A DNA stretch of 55,287 bases from Kitasatospora sp. GAS204B (GTDB lineage Bacteria; Actinomycetota; Actinomycetes; Streptomycetales; Streptomycetaceae). Shown piece after piece: positions 40,042 through 48,925 of the stretch (position 1 is its first letter; every line of letters starts with the position of its first letter). The position numbers and the translations under genes are program-made. Under the pieces are notes generated by a model. It made no database searches. It was not told the DNA's origin and saw only the letters and a list, made by a program, of their open reading frames with translations. The DNA is taken from the NCBI RefSeq assembly GCF_029892155.1, contig NZ_JARZAG010000040.1:1-55287 (forward strand), read 5' to 3'.

Positions 40042-40896
40042 TCAGGCGGTCTTGAGCTGCTGCTGGAACTGGCTGATGTCGATGACCTGGTCGGCGGGCG
40101 GGGCCTGGACGGTGACCGGCTTGTCGAAGTCGCTCAGGTCGACGCTTTGCGGATCGCCGCCGCCCTCGCCGGATATCCGGATCAGGTGGTGCGGGGCGAC
40201 GGCCGCGACGTACAGCGCCGTGGCGGTGCCGGAGGTGTCCTCGCCGGCCAGGCTGATGACGCTGACGCCGTCGATGACGCTGAGCGTCCCCTTGCCGAGC
40301 GTCAGGTTGTCGGAGGGGCTCTGGGCGAGCGTGCCGACGAAGGCGCAGGCGGCGGCCATCTGCTTCAGGCTCGGGTCGTCCGCGGGACCGGTGAGGTAGC
40401 GGCCCTTGAACAGCTCGGCGGCCCGGTCACCGTTCTGCGGGTGGCCCTGCTTGGCGGCGATGGACCTCCAGAAGGTCGCGTCGGGCTGCATCCAGGTCTG
40501 CCCGGCGGTGTGCCGAAGCTCCACCTGGCCCAACGAGGCCGTGCTGATGGTGCCCTGGCAGTCGCCATTGAGGTTGGCGGCCAGGTCCATGGTGGCCGTC
40601 TGACCGTTCGTGGTGACCGTCCCGGTCATCCGGAGCGAGGTCACCGCGGCCATCGCGGTCTGCATCTGCTGGGATATCTCGTCGGGGCTGAGCGAGGCGA
40701 AGTAGTGGTCCGGCGAGAGCGAGGGCAGGGCATTGACGCTCGGCGCGGCAAGCGGCGTGCCGGGGACCGGGCTGACCCCGCGCTCGCCGGGGGAGGCCGC
40801 CAGGTGGCCGGCGGAGCCCGTCCCGCAGGCGGTGGCCCCGGCCGCGAGGGCGGCGCAGAGCAGGGCGGTGGGCAGGAAGCGCTTGGCGGTCGGCAT
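40042..40896 (-). CDS. Lipoprotein (LppX/LprG-like fold suspected)
   Basis: This 284-residue protein starts with a signal peptide ending in a lipobox-like ALAAGATAC (Cys24). After a proline-rich linker, the mature domain (ISQQMQTAMAAVTSLRMTGTV, VELRHTAGQTWMQPDATFWR, YVAAVAPHHLIRISGEGGGD) has the beta-strand pattern of actinobacterial LprG/LppX-type lipid-binding lipoproteins. It would be anchored on the outer face of the membrane. GGGGGAGA precedes the ATG. Ligand and role are unknown. Confidence 0.78.
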   Translation of the reverse strand: MPTAKRFLPTALLCAALAAGATACGTGSAGHLAASPGERGVSPVPGTPLAAPSVNALPSLSPDHYFASLSPDEISQQMQTAMAAVTSLRMTGTVTTNGQTATMDLAANLNGDCQGTISTASLGQVELRHTAGQTWMQPDATFWRSIAAKQGHPQNGDRAAELFKGRYLTGPADDPSLKQMAAACAFVGTLAQSPSDNLTLGKGTLSVIDGVSVISLAGEDTSGTATALYVAAVAPHHLIRISGEGGGDPQSVDLSDFDKPVTVQAPPADQVIDISQFQQQLKTA

Positions 40897-40987
40897 GGTC
40901 TCTCCCCCGGTCAGAGGCGACCATCCAAGCAGGGCGTGGCGGCTGACGGCCCGCCGGGGTCCGGGGCCAGGGGTCCGGGGCCAGGGG

Positions 40988-41764
40988 TCACGCGGGGACG
41001 TACGGCGGGGTCAGCCCCCAGCCCCAGTGCGGCATCGGGGTCTGGACCACGCGCTCCGCGCCGGGGGCGGAGAACATCTTGGCCATCCGGGTGCCCCACT
41101 CCAGGTAGCCGGTGAACGCCGCCCGGAACTCGGGGTCGTCCGGCAGTCCGACCTCGTCCGCGGTGTCCTGCAACAGGCTCACCCAGCGGCGGCGCTGCTG
41201 CTCGGTCAGGTTCCGGCCGAGGTGGCGCGAGACCATGTGCGGGTGGCCGCCGCGCTCGGCGGAGTAGGCGGGCGGGCCGCCGAAGACCTCGCCGAGGAAG
41301 AGCGCGACGCGCTGCGGGTGCTCGTCGTCCATGCCCGCGAAGACCGGGGCGAGGAGCTCGTCCGTCACGACGTGGGCGTAGAAGGCACTGGTCAGGCGGG
41401 TCAGCGCGGGAGCGCCGCCGAGGTACTCGTAGAGGGTCGGCGGCTCGGCCGGCTGCGGTCCGGCGCCGCGCACGCCGGTCTCCGCGTAGTGCCGCATCTC
41501 CTCGATCGCCTCGACGTACGGCTGGATCTCCGCGAAGAAGGCGGCGAACTCCGGCGAGCCGCGAAAGCCCTCCAAGTGGTCCCGGACCGAGGTCCAGCGG
41601 ATCCGCAGGATGTAGGCGCCGGGCTCGTCGATGCTCTCGGTCAGCTCGTAGTCCACGCAGTACGGCGAGGCGGCCAGCGGGACGGCGGCCCGCCGGTAGG
41701 CAGCCGTGAACTCCGCGCGCCGCGGCTCCGGGATCCGGTAGCGGATGTACTCGATGGTCGTCAT
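40988..41764 (-). CDS. ABM-truncated hemoglobin chimera
   Basis: This 258-residue protein fuses two domains. Residues 1-95 form an antibiotic-biosynthesis-monooxygenase-like ferredoxin fold (IEYIRYRIPEPRRAEFTAAY, YILRIRWTSVRDHLEGF). Residues 115-240 form a group II truncated globin (TLYEYLGGAPALTRLTSAFY, VFAGMDDEHPQRVALFLGEVFGG cited in parts, GGHPHMVSRHLGRNL with the haem-ligating His). Such a fusion has been described from Streptomyces avermitilis. A role in oxidative chemistry or quinone handling is possible. An inverted repeat related to the one before pls lies at 41776-41802, just upstream. It lies 62 bp downstream of the SMC operon. Confidence 0.86.
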   Translation of the reverse strand: MTTIEYIRYRIPEPRRAEFTAAYRRAAVPLAASPYCVDYELTESIDEPGAYILRIRWTSVRDHLEGFRGSPEFAAFFAEIQPYVEAIEEMRHYAETGVRGAGPQPAEPPTLYEYLGGAPALTRLTSAFYAHVVTDELLAPVFAGMDDEHPQRVALFLGEVFGGPPAYSAERGGHPHMVSRHLGRNLTEQQRRRWVSLLQDTADEVGLPDDPEFRAAFTGYLEWGTRMAKMFSAPGAERVVQTPMPHWGWGLTPPYVPA

Positions 41765-41775
41765 GCGGACATGAT

Positions 41776-41802
41776 GGACCGTCAGGTCCGACGGTCCGTC
41801 AG
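41776..41802. promoter_or_regulatory. Inverted repeat upstream of the ABM-globin gene, related to the pls upstream repeat
   Basis: GGACCGTC (41776-41783) and GACGGTCC (41790-41797) are complementary arms 6 bp apart. The following GACGGTCCGTCAG equals a 13-bp block of the repeat at 31580-31614. A shared regulator of the two genes is suggested. Confidence 0.5.
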
Positions 41803-41826
41803 ATCTGGCCGACAGCAAGCGCCGTG

Positions 41827-44800
41827 TCACTCCGTCGCCGGTACCTCCGCCGGCCGCTTGAACATCCGGGTCGCGGTGATCTCGCCGTGGATCGCCGGGC
41901 CGTCCGGGTCCTGCGGGGCGGGCAGGCCGGGGCGCAGGTGCTCCTCGACGGAGATGTACTTGAGCCCGGCCCGCAGGTCGGCGTCGTTGCGCAGCCGGAT
42001 GACCAGCGGGAACTCGGCGAGCGCGGTGGTGTCGAAGAGGCCGGTGGTGTAGATCAGCTGGACGCCGAGCGCGTCGGCCACCGCCCGCTGGAGCTCCAGC
42101 AGGTAGGTGGCGTTGGCGCGCCCGATCGGGTTGTCCAGGAAGAGCGTGCCGGCGTGCCGCAGCTGCGACTGGCCGCGGTCGTTGGCGCGCAGCGCGGCCA
42201 TCGTGCAGTAGAGCGCGATGGCGGCGGTGAGCAACTGGCCGCCGGAGAAGACGTCCGACATCTGCCCCACGCTCACCCGCTCGGCGCGCAGCACCGCGTC
42301 GGGCTTGAGGATCTCGACCGAGACGCCCTTGGGGCCGATCGCCGCCGCCACCGCGCGCAGCAGCAGCGACATGCCGTCGCGGCGAAGGTCGGAGTTCTTC
42401 CGCACGGCGGCGCGGGTGGCCTCGTCGATCACCTCGCCGAGGCGCTCGGCGAGCACCGTCTGGTCCGGGTCCTCGAAGCGGATCCGCAGGAACTCCTGGC
42501 CCGACCACTCGCCCAGGCCCTCGGGCAGCCGGGAGAGCCGCTGGGCGGCGCGCAGGGTGGCGAGCGAGGTCTCCACCAGGCCGCGCAGCCGGTCCACGAT
42601 CGAGCCGCGGTTGCGCTCCAGCTGGGTCAGCTCGTCGGTCAGCACCCGCAGCCGGGGCGCGAAGGCGACGGCCCAGGCGGCGGCGTGCTCGGGCAGCGCG
42701 GCGGCCGGCAGCTCGCGGATCTGCTGGCGGGCGGGGGTGCGGACGGCCTCGTAGCGGGCCGCGTTGGCGTGCCGGACCAGCCCGTCGCTGGCGTCGCGGA
42801 CGGCGAGGTCGGCGGCGGACAGCTCGGCGGAGGCGGTGCGCAGCGCGCGGCGGGTCTCGGTGGCGGCGGTGCGGGCCTCGGCCAGTGAGTCCAGGTACGG
42901 CTCGGCACTCGCCTCGCCGTCCTCCGCGGTGTGGTCGCGCAGGCCGTCGCGCAGCTGGGCGGCCGCCTCGTCGAAATCGGCGGCGGCGGACTGCGCGGAC
43001 TGCAGGGTGCGCAGCAGCTCGCTGTGCTCGATCCGGGTGCTCTCCAACGCCTCGCGCCGCTCGGCGAGTTCGCCGGTGGCCACGCGCAGCAGCTGCTGGG
43101 CGTGCTCGGGGTCGGTGGGGACGAGCTCTTCGGGCAGCTCGGTGTGCGCCTCGCCGGCGGCGGGCGCCGAGCGCTCCACCTCGGCGCGCAGCCGGCCGAG
43201 TTGCTCGCTGGCGGCGGCGGAGCGGGCCTCGATGGTGGCGACCAGCTCCTCGGCGCGGGCGGCGGCGGCCTGGCGGGCCGGGCCGTCGGCGCCGTCGGGG
43301 CTGTTCAGCAACTCCTCGGCGCGGGTCCTGACCTTGTTGGTCAGGCGGTCCAACTCGGCCCGGGCGGCGGTCTCGTCGCTCTCCGCACGGGCCTGCTCGG
43401 CGCGCAGGTCGGCCCCGACGCCGACCTTCTCGTAGAGCTGGGCGGCGGCCCGGTAGGCCTCGCGCAGCGCGGGCAGCGAGGCGGTCGGCAGCTCGTCGCT
43501 GACCGCGACGGTGCCGGACAGCTCGGCCCGCTCGGCGCGCAGCGTGCGCGCGGTGCGGCGGGCGTCGTCGGCGGCCCGCTGGGCGGCCCGGCGGTCCTCG
43601 TCGCAGGCCTGGGCCCGCTCGGCGCAGGCCGCCTGGCGGCGCTCGCACTCGGCGGCGTCCTCGGCGAGTTCGCGCAGCGACCTGGTCCAGCTGGCCCGCT
43701 CGCGCAGCCGGAACGCCAGCCCTGCCAGCGCGTCGGCGCGGCGGCGGGTCTGCTGGGCGGCCTCCCGGCGCTCCTCGTGGACGCTCACCGCGCTCACCCG
43801 GTCGGCCTCGGCCTCGGTGTGCTCGGCACGGGCGGCGGCCAGCTGGGCTGTGGCGATCTCGGCCTGCTCGGCGGCGGTCGACACCGCGTCGGTCAGCTCG
43901 GCCAGCGTGCCGGGCGGGCAACTGGCCTGCCAGGACGCGAGCCGGGCGGCCAGCGCGCGGTCGGCGCCGAGCCGGGCGGCCAGCTCGCGGATGTGCTCGT
44001 CGCGGGCGCCCGCCCGCGCGCGCAGCTCGCGGCGCTCGGTGTCGGCCGCGGACTCGTCGTGCATGGCCGGGTTCGGCGGCACCAGAAAGAAGGCCGGCTC
44101 GTCCGTGATCGGGGCGATCAGCGCGGCGGCGGTGCCCACCGCGACGGTGGAGCGCGGCAGCAGCGCGGCGGCCTGCAGCGCCTCGCGGGCCCGGTCCAGC
44201 GAGGACGGGTCGGTGACCACCACGCCGTCGACCAGCTCGGGACGGGCGGCCAGGATCGCCTCGTGGTCCAACGGGTCGACGGACTGGGCCAGGTAGCGCC
44301 AGCCGGGCAGCGCCGGGATGCCCTGCTCGCCGAGGTACTCGACGGTGGCGAGCACGTCGGGGCCCGGCGGCAGCAGGCCGCCGTCGCCGAGGGCGGCCAG
44401 GATCCGGGAGTCGTCGGCGGCGGTGGTGCGCAGGTCGAAGAGGGTGCGTTCGGCGGTGGCGACGGCGCCTTCGAGCAGCTCGGTGAGGTCCTCGGCGGCG
44501 CGGTCCAGGACGTCGGGGGTCAGGGCGTCCGAGGTCTCGTCGGCGTCACCGTCGTAGTACGGGGCCAGCCCGAGCAGTTCGGCCAGCCGCGGCTCCCCCG
44601 CCAGCTGCGCGGCAGTGCGGCGCTCGGCGGCCAGCGCGCGCTGGGCGGCGGCGCGCGCGTCGCTGGCGCGGGCGGCGGCCAGCTCGGCCCGGCCCTCGGC
44701 GGCGGCCGCCTCGCGGGTGCGGGCGGTGGCCTGCTCGGCGGTGGCGCGGGCCTGCTCCAGGCCCGCGGTGGCGGCCTTCTCGGCGTCGGCGGCGTGCAGC

Positions 44801-46392
44801 GCGGCGCGCGCGGGGTCAACGTCTCCTGCGGTGTCGATCCAGCCGGCGGCCACCGCTGCCTGGGTCTCCTGCTCGACCTCGGCCAGCCGCTGGCGCAGGT
44901 GGTCGGCGTCGGAGCGGGCTTTCTGACCGGCGGTGGCGGCGGCCACCGAGTCGGCCTGGGCACGCGCGCCGTCCTGCTGGAGCTCGGCGGCGCGGGTCTC
45001 CTCGGCCTCGGCGCGCTCCTCGGCGGTGCCGGCGGCGGCCTCCAGCGCGTGGGCGAGCGCGCCGGCGGCCTGGGCCCGGGCGGCGAGCGCCGGGGCCGCG
45101 TCCAGCTCGGCCTCGCGGATCGCGGCGGCGACCCGGGCCGCCCGGTCGGCGGCGGCGCGGTGGCGCAGCGCGGCCTCGGCAGCCTGCCAGGCGGCGTGCA
45201 GGGTGCGGGCGTCGAGCAGTTCGCGGCGCAGCCCGGCGGCCTCGGCGGTGGCGGCGGCCAGCGAGAGGGTGGCGTGCCGGTGGGTCAGCTCGGCGGTGAT
45301 CAGCGCGTGGCGGGTGCGGTCGGCCTCGGCGGCGGTGACCGCGCTCGCGGCGGCGGCCACCTCGATCGCCAGGTCCTGGGCCCGCTCGCGCTCGGCGCCG
45401 GCCCGGGCGGCTAGCGCCTGGGCCAGGCGGCGGGTGCGGCGCTCGGCGACGCGGTGCGCCTCGCGCACGCTCTCGCGCGCGCCGGTGGCGGCCACGATCC
45501 GCTCCAGCAGCTCCAACGAACCGCCGGTGAAGTCGCGTTCGGCGGTCAGCTCGGCGCGCCGGCCGAGCTTGGCGGCGAAGCCGTGCACCAGGTCGGCCAG
45601 GCCGTCGGTGTCCCTGGTGTCGGTGACGGCGCGCAGCAGCAGATCGGTGAAGTCGGCGTCGTGCTTGACCGCGAAGAGGCCGGCCGCCTCGCCCTCGTCG
45701 GCGTTCATCTCGCGCTGGTAGCGGAAGAGTTCGGGGTCCAGGCCGAGCTCGCCGAGGTGCTCGGTCCAGCGGTCGTGGCCGTCCTCGAAGGTGAGGTCGA
45801 GGTACGGGTAGGCCTTGCCGGCCTCGGTCAGGGCGTCGCGGAAGCCCTTCATGGTGCGGCGCCGGCCGCGCGGGCGGGCGTTCGGGTCACCGAGGGTGGC
45901 GCGTTCGGCGACCGGCAGCGAGTCCAGCGTCAGGCCGGGGCCCGGGCGGAAGGAGTACCAGGTCTCGGCGAACTTGCGCGGGTCGGAGGAGACCTGACGG
46001 CCGCGCCACTCGCTGACCTTGCCGACCACGATCAGCTCGCCGGTGACGGTGTGCTGCCACTCCAGCGCGACGTGCCCGCAGTCGTCGGCGAGCAGGAACT
46101 TGCGCAGCACACCGGAGCTGGCGCCGCCCAGGGTGTTGCGGTGGCCGGGCAGCATCACCGAGAAGATCAGCTTGAGCAGCACCGACTTGCCGCCGCCGTT
46201 CTCCAGGAAGAGCACGCCGGCCGGGGCCGGGCGGCGCTGCGGCCCCTCGGGCTCCTCGCCGAACAGGCCCGGCTGCTGCGGGGCGGGGTCGGCCACCGGC
46301 TCGCCGACACCGCGCAGGTCCAGGACGGTGTCGGCGTAGCGGGCGCCGGCCGGGCCGATGGAGTAGAGGCGGACCCGGTTGAGCTCGTACAT
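41827..46392 (-). CDS. MukB/JetC-like SMC ATPase
   Basis: This 1521-residue protein has an N-terminal ATPase half with FLENGGGKSVLLK (Walker A-like, residues 63-74). It then has about 1000 residues of Ala/Glu/Arg-rich heptad sequence forming paired coiled coils around a likely hinge near 680-800 (NPAMHDESA, RPELVDGVVV). The C-terminal ATPase half has the signature VFSGGQLLTAA (1381-1391) and Walker B TLFLDNPIG (Asp1420). The residue after the Walker B Asp, normally the catalytic Glu, is Asn1421. Size and partner genes fit a MukB/MksB/JetC SMC rather than Smc or SbcC. It is the last gene of a three-gene operon. Confidence 0.78.
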   Translation of the reverse strand: MYELNRVRLYSIGPAGARYADTVLDLRGVGEPVADPAPQQPGLFGEEPEGPQRRPAPAGVLFLENGGGKSVLLKLIFSVMLPGHRNTLGGASSGVLRKFLLADDCGHVALEWQHTVTGELIVVGKVSEWRGRQVSSDPRKFAETWYSFRPGPGLTLDSLPVAERATLGDPNARPRGRRRTMKGFRDALTEAGKAYPYLDLTFEDGHDRWTEHLGELGLDPELFRYQREMNADEGEAAGLFAVKHDADFTDLLLRAVTDTRDTDGLADLVHGFAAKLGRRAELTAERDFTGGSLELLERIVAATGARESVREAHRVAERRTRRLAQALAARAGAERERAQDLAIEVAAAASAVTAAEADRTRHALITAELTHRHATLSLAAATAEAAGLRRELLDARTLHAAWQAAEAALRHRAAADRAARVAAAIREAELDAAPALAARAQAAGALAHALEAAAGTAEERAEAEETRAAELQQDGARAQADSVAAATAGQKARSDADHLRQRLAEVEQETQAAVAAGWIDTAGDVDPARAALHAADAEKAATAGLEQARATAEQATARTREAAAAEGRAELAAARASDARAAAQRALAAERRTAAQLAGEPRLAELLGLAPYYDGDADETSDALTPDVLDRAAEDLTELLEGAVATAERTLFDLRTTAADDSRILAALGDGGLLPPGPDVLATVEYLGEQGIPALPGWRYLAQSVDPLDHEAILAARPELVDGVVVTDPSSLDRAREALQAAALLPRSTVAVGTAAALIAPITDEPAFFLVPPNPAMHDESAADTERRELRARAGARDEHIRELAARLGADRALAARLASWQASCPPGTLAELTDAVSTAAEQAEIATAQLAAARAEHTEAEADRVSAVSVHEERREAAQQTRRRADALAGLAFRLRERASWTRSLRELAEDAAECERRQAACAERAQACDEDRRAAQRAADDARRTARTLRAERAELSGTVAVSDELPTASLPALREAYRAAAQLYEKVGVGADLRAEQARAESDETAARAELDRLTNKVRTRAEELLNSPDGADGPARQAAAARAEELVATIEARSAAASEQLGRLRAEVERSAPAAGEAHTELPEELVPTDPEHAQQLLRVATGELAERREALESTRIEHSELLRTLQSAQSAAADFDEAAAQLRDGLRDHTAEDGEASAEPYLDSLAEARTAATETRRALRTASAELSAADLAVRDASDGLVRHANAARYEAVRTPARQQIRELPAAALPEHAAAWAVAFAPRLRVLTDELTQLERNRGSIVDRLRGLVETSLATLRAAQRLSRLPEGLGEWSGQEFLRIRFEDPDQTVLAERLGEVIDEATRAAVRKNSDLRRDGMSLLLRAVAAAIGPKGVSVEILKPDAVLRAERVSVGQMSDVFSGGQLLTAAIALYCTMAALRANDRGQSQLRHAGTLFLDNPIGRANATYLLELQRAVADALGVQLIYTTGLFDTTALAEFPLVIRLRNDADLRAGLKYISVEEHLRPGLPAPQDPDGPAIHGEITATRMFKRPAEVPATE

Positions 46393-46413
46393 GAAGTCTT
46401 GCCCTTAGCAGGT

Positions 46414-47268
46414 TCAGAGGGAGTGGAACGGCAGGCCGGCGTCGGCGACCAGTTCCTCGGAGTGGTCGGCGGGCAGCAGGGTGGCCGTGCCGTCGCTGAC
46501 CGGGACCACGCCGAGGTCGAGCAGCTCGGCCATCGCGGCGCTGCCGGCCAGGTCGCGGACCTGGAGCTGGTAGCGGGCGGTGGTGCGGTAGGTGCCGCCG
46601 GCGTCGTCCGAGGTCTTCTGCAGGAAGCCGGAGTCGACCAGGAAGGCCACCGCCTTGCCGGTGATGCCGATGGTGGAGCCGGCGAGCCGGCGGGCGTCCT
46701 TGGTGGCACCGGTGGTGGAGCGGCGGGCCCAGACCCGCCAGGCGGCCTCCAGGCCGGGCGCGTCCGTGGTCGGGTCGGTGTTGTCGCCGGCCTGCTCGGC
46801 CTGCTCCTCCAGGCGGCGGCAGGCCTGGCGCACGAAAGCATCCACGCCGTTGACGGTGATCCGGCCGAGGTAGCCGTCGTCGGCCAGGTCCTCGGGGCGG
46901 GGGAAGGCGAGGGCGGCGACCGCGAGGTGGGCCAGGCCGTGCAGGAAGCGGTCGGCGGTCTCGGAGGCGGCGCGGCGCGAGTAGTCGCCCATCTTGACGG
47001 CGAAGACCGAGTCCTCGGCGGCCGCCACCGCCATGCCGGCCCGGGCCGAGACCTCCAGGACCACCAAGCCGAGCCCGGCGGCGACCGCGTCGGCCAGCCG
47101 GGCGAACGGCGGGTCCTCGCGGTGGCGCCGGACCAGCTCGGCGTACTCGGCGTCCCGGGCCGGCAGCAGCTTGGCCTGCAAGCCGAAGGAGACCAGCCGG
47201 GCGGCGTCGGCGACGTCGGCGGGGGTGACCGCGGCCTCGCGCGGCAGCTCGTCCTGAGGGGTGGTCAC
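46414..47268 (-). CDS. MukE/JetB-like condensin subunit
   Basis: This 284-residue protein is rich in helix and has two winged-helix-like parts: the region FARLADAVAAGLGLVVLEVS, and a later GSTIGITGKAVAFLVDSGFL followed by TTARYQLQVRDLAG. Short proteins with tandem winged helices sit between kleisin and SMC genes in Muk, Mks and Jet operons. The GTG at 47268 is preferred because GAGGAG lies nine nucleotides upstream; a GTG at 47304 overlaps the stop of the preceding gene and cannot be excluded. Family assignment is by context and size, not by direct motif. Confidence 0.6.
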   Translation of the reverse strand: MTTPQDELPREAAVTPADVADAARLVSFGLQAKLLPARDAEYAELVRRHREDPPFARLADAVAAGLGLVVLEVSARAGMAVAAAEDSVFAVKMGDYSRRAASETADRFLHGLAHLAVAALAFPRPEDLADDGYLGRITVNGVDAFVRQACRRLEEQAEQAGDNTDPTTDAPGLEAAWRVWARRSTTGATKDARRLAGSTIGITGKAVAFLVDSGFLQKTSDDAGGTYRTTARYQLQVRDLAGSAAMAELLDLGVVPVSDGTATLLPADHSEELVADAGLPFHSL

Positions 47269-47300
47269 GTGGCTTGCTCCTCGGTCGTACTGATGCAACG

Positions 47301-48833
47301 TCACTGCGCGTCCTGCCGACCCGCCGCCATGCCCACCGCGTCCAGCAGCGCGCTGCCGACGATCAGGTCGGCGCCGCCGAACTCGGGGTCGGCCAGCTGG
47401 GTGCCGTCGTCCACCGCGAAGAGCAGTCGCTCCTCGCCCTGGCGATAGGCGGTGCCGACCGGGGGGCTGGCGGCGTGCACGGCGAGCAGCGCGACCAGGT
47501 AGGGCAGTTCGGGGTCCTGGTCGCGGGCGTCGGCGAGCAGGCCGGAGAGCCGGCGGGGCGCGTCGGCGGGCAGGTCGAGCAGCACCAGGGCGGCCTCCAG
47601 CTGGGCCTCGGAGAACCGGCTGTCGTCGGGCGTGGCGACCAGGTCGGGGTCGGGCAGCTCGGCGCCCAGGTGCTCGCGCTCGACCGGCGGGGTGAGCAGC
47701 AGATCGACCAGGTCGGTCAGCCGCACGGCGGTGGGGGTGCGCAGGCCGATGCCACGGGCGAAGAAGGCGTCGGTGGGCCGGAGCGCCTGCTCTATCGGCA
47801 GCCGCAACACGGGCGCGAGCAGCTGGCCGTAGAGGTCGACGCCGGAGCGGGCGGCGGGCGCGGCGAAGGCCTGGCGGTCCTGCTCGGCGCGGAACAGCGG
47901 GCCGGCTTCGAGCAGCCGGGTCTGCAGCTGGGTGTGCCGACGGATGCAGTCCTTGACGATGTCGACCAGCTCGGCGGCCTGCCGCTTGTGGTCCGCTCCC
48001 TCGGCCTCGTCGCGGGCCCGGCGGATGTTGGTGAGGATCGCGTTCTCGTGCCGGTAGCGGTCGGCGATGTGGTCGAGCGCCTCGTCGATCAGGTCGGGGA
48101 TGGCCTGCATCCAGTCCACCGCGCGCACGTTGCGCCGGGTGGCGTCCAGCGCGCGGCGCAGCGTCTCGGCGTACTGGACGGTGCGGTAGCGGGCCTGCTC
48201 GGCGGCGAGTTGGGCGTCGGCGAGGCGGCCGCGGCGGATCAGCACCTCCAGCTTGACCTCGGCGGCGATCTGCGCCGAGGTCACATCGGTGTCCAGCGCG
48301 CCGACCAGGACGTTGACCGCCTCGTCGGTGGTGCGCAGGTAGACCCCGCCGTCCGGGCCCGGGACCTCCTCGATCAGCTTGAAGTCGTAGTCCCGGCGGA
48401 TGTAGCCGCCGTCCGCACCGAAGGTCCCGTAGACGGCGCGGAACCCGCGGTCGACGCTGCCGACGTTGATCAGCGACTCCAGCACCCAGCGGGCCACCCG
48501 CTGGTGCTCGCCGCCGGGGCGCTCGGGGCGCTGGGCGGCGACCCGGGGCAGCAGGCGGGCCAGCACTATCTCGCGGTCGGCGCCGGTGTCGAAGTCCATG
48601 TGCAGGGTGACCAGGTCGATCGCCGCCAGGCCGACCTCGGCCATCGCGTAGCCGCCGTACTCACCGGCCAGGTTGACCTTGCGGTTGTCCAGGTCGTGCA
48701 GCGGTGCGGTGCAGGCCAGCGCCTTGAGCCGCCGGGCCAGGCCCTCGTCGGCGGCCGGGCCCGGCGCGGGGCGGGCGCCGCCGGTGGGCGCGCGGAACTC
48801 GCGCTCGGCGGGCTGATCAGCGATGACGGTCAC
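47301..48833 (-). CDS. MukF/JetA-like kleisin subunit
   Basis: This 510-residue helical protein starts the operon. An N-terminal part (ARRLKALACTAPLHDLDNRK, GGYAMAEVGLAAIDLVTLHM) is followed by a winged-helix-like segment (HQRVARWVLESLINVG). A central helical coiled-coil stretch (AEVKLEVLIRRGRLADAQLA, RYRTVQYAETLRRALDATRR) and a C-terminal domain complete it. This is the plan of MukF/MksF/JetA kleisins, although no diagnostic motif can be cited. The GTG at 48833 was chosen, with TAGGCT eight bases upstream suggesting a leaderless mRNA; an ATG at 48854 is in frame. It is followed by the MukE-like gene with overlap or 32 bp. Confidence 0.6.
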   Translation of the reverse strand: MTVIADQPAEREFRAPTGGARPAPGPAADEGLARRLKALACTAPLHDLDNRKVNLAGEYGGYAMAEVGLAAIDLVTLHMDFDTGADREIVLARLLPRVAAQRPERPGGEHQRVARWVLESLINVGSVDRGFRAVYGTFGADGGYIRRDYDFKLIEEVPGPDGGVYLRTTDEAVNVLVGALDTDVTSAQIAAEVKLEVLIRRGRLADAQLAAEQARYRTVQYAETLRRALDATRRNVRAVDWMQAIPDLIDEALDHIADRYRHENAILTNIRRARDEAEGADHKRQAAELVDIVKDCIRRHTQLQTRLLEAGPLFRAEQDRQAFAAPAARSGVDLYGQLLAPVLRLPIEQALRPTDAFFARGIGLRTPTAVRLTDLVDLLLTPPVEREHLGAELPDPDLVATPDDSRFSEAQLEAALVLLDLPADAPRRLSGLLADARDQDPELPYLVALLAVHAASPPVGTAYRQGEERLLFAVDDGTQLADPEFGGADLIVGSALLDAVGMAAGRQDAQ

Positions 48834-48925
48834 GGTGGACAAGCCTAGGGCCATGGACCGACAGGGCCTGAAATGGGGTGGTCATCCTGGTTTGTCCGCG
48901 AGCCGGCGAGCCGGCGCGGCACGAG

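Noticed and set aside
42931..45414. Plus-strand open frame of 827 codons antisense to the SMC gene
   Set aside because: Gly/Ala/Val-rich shadow translation of the coiled-coil coding region; no motif and no ribosome site.
41827..48854. Complete Wadjet defence system
   Set aside because: Three of the four expected parts may be present, but no JetD/Toprim nuclease gene is adjacent on either side.
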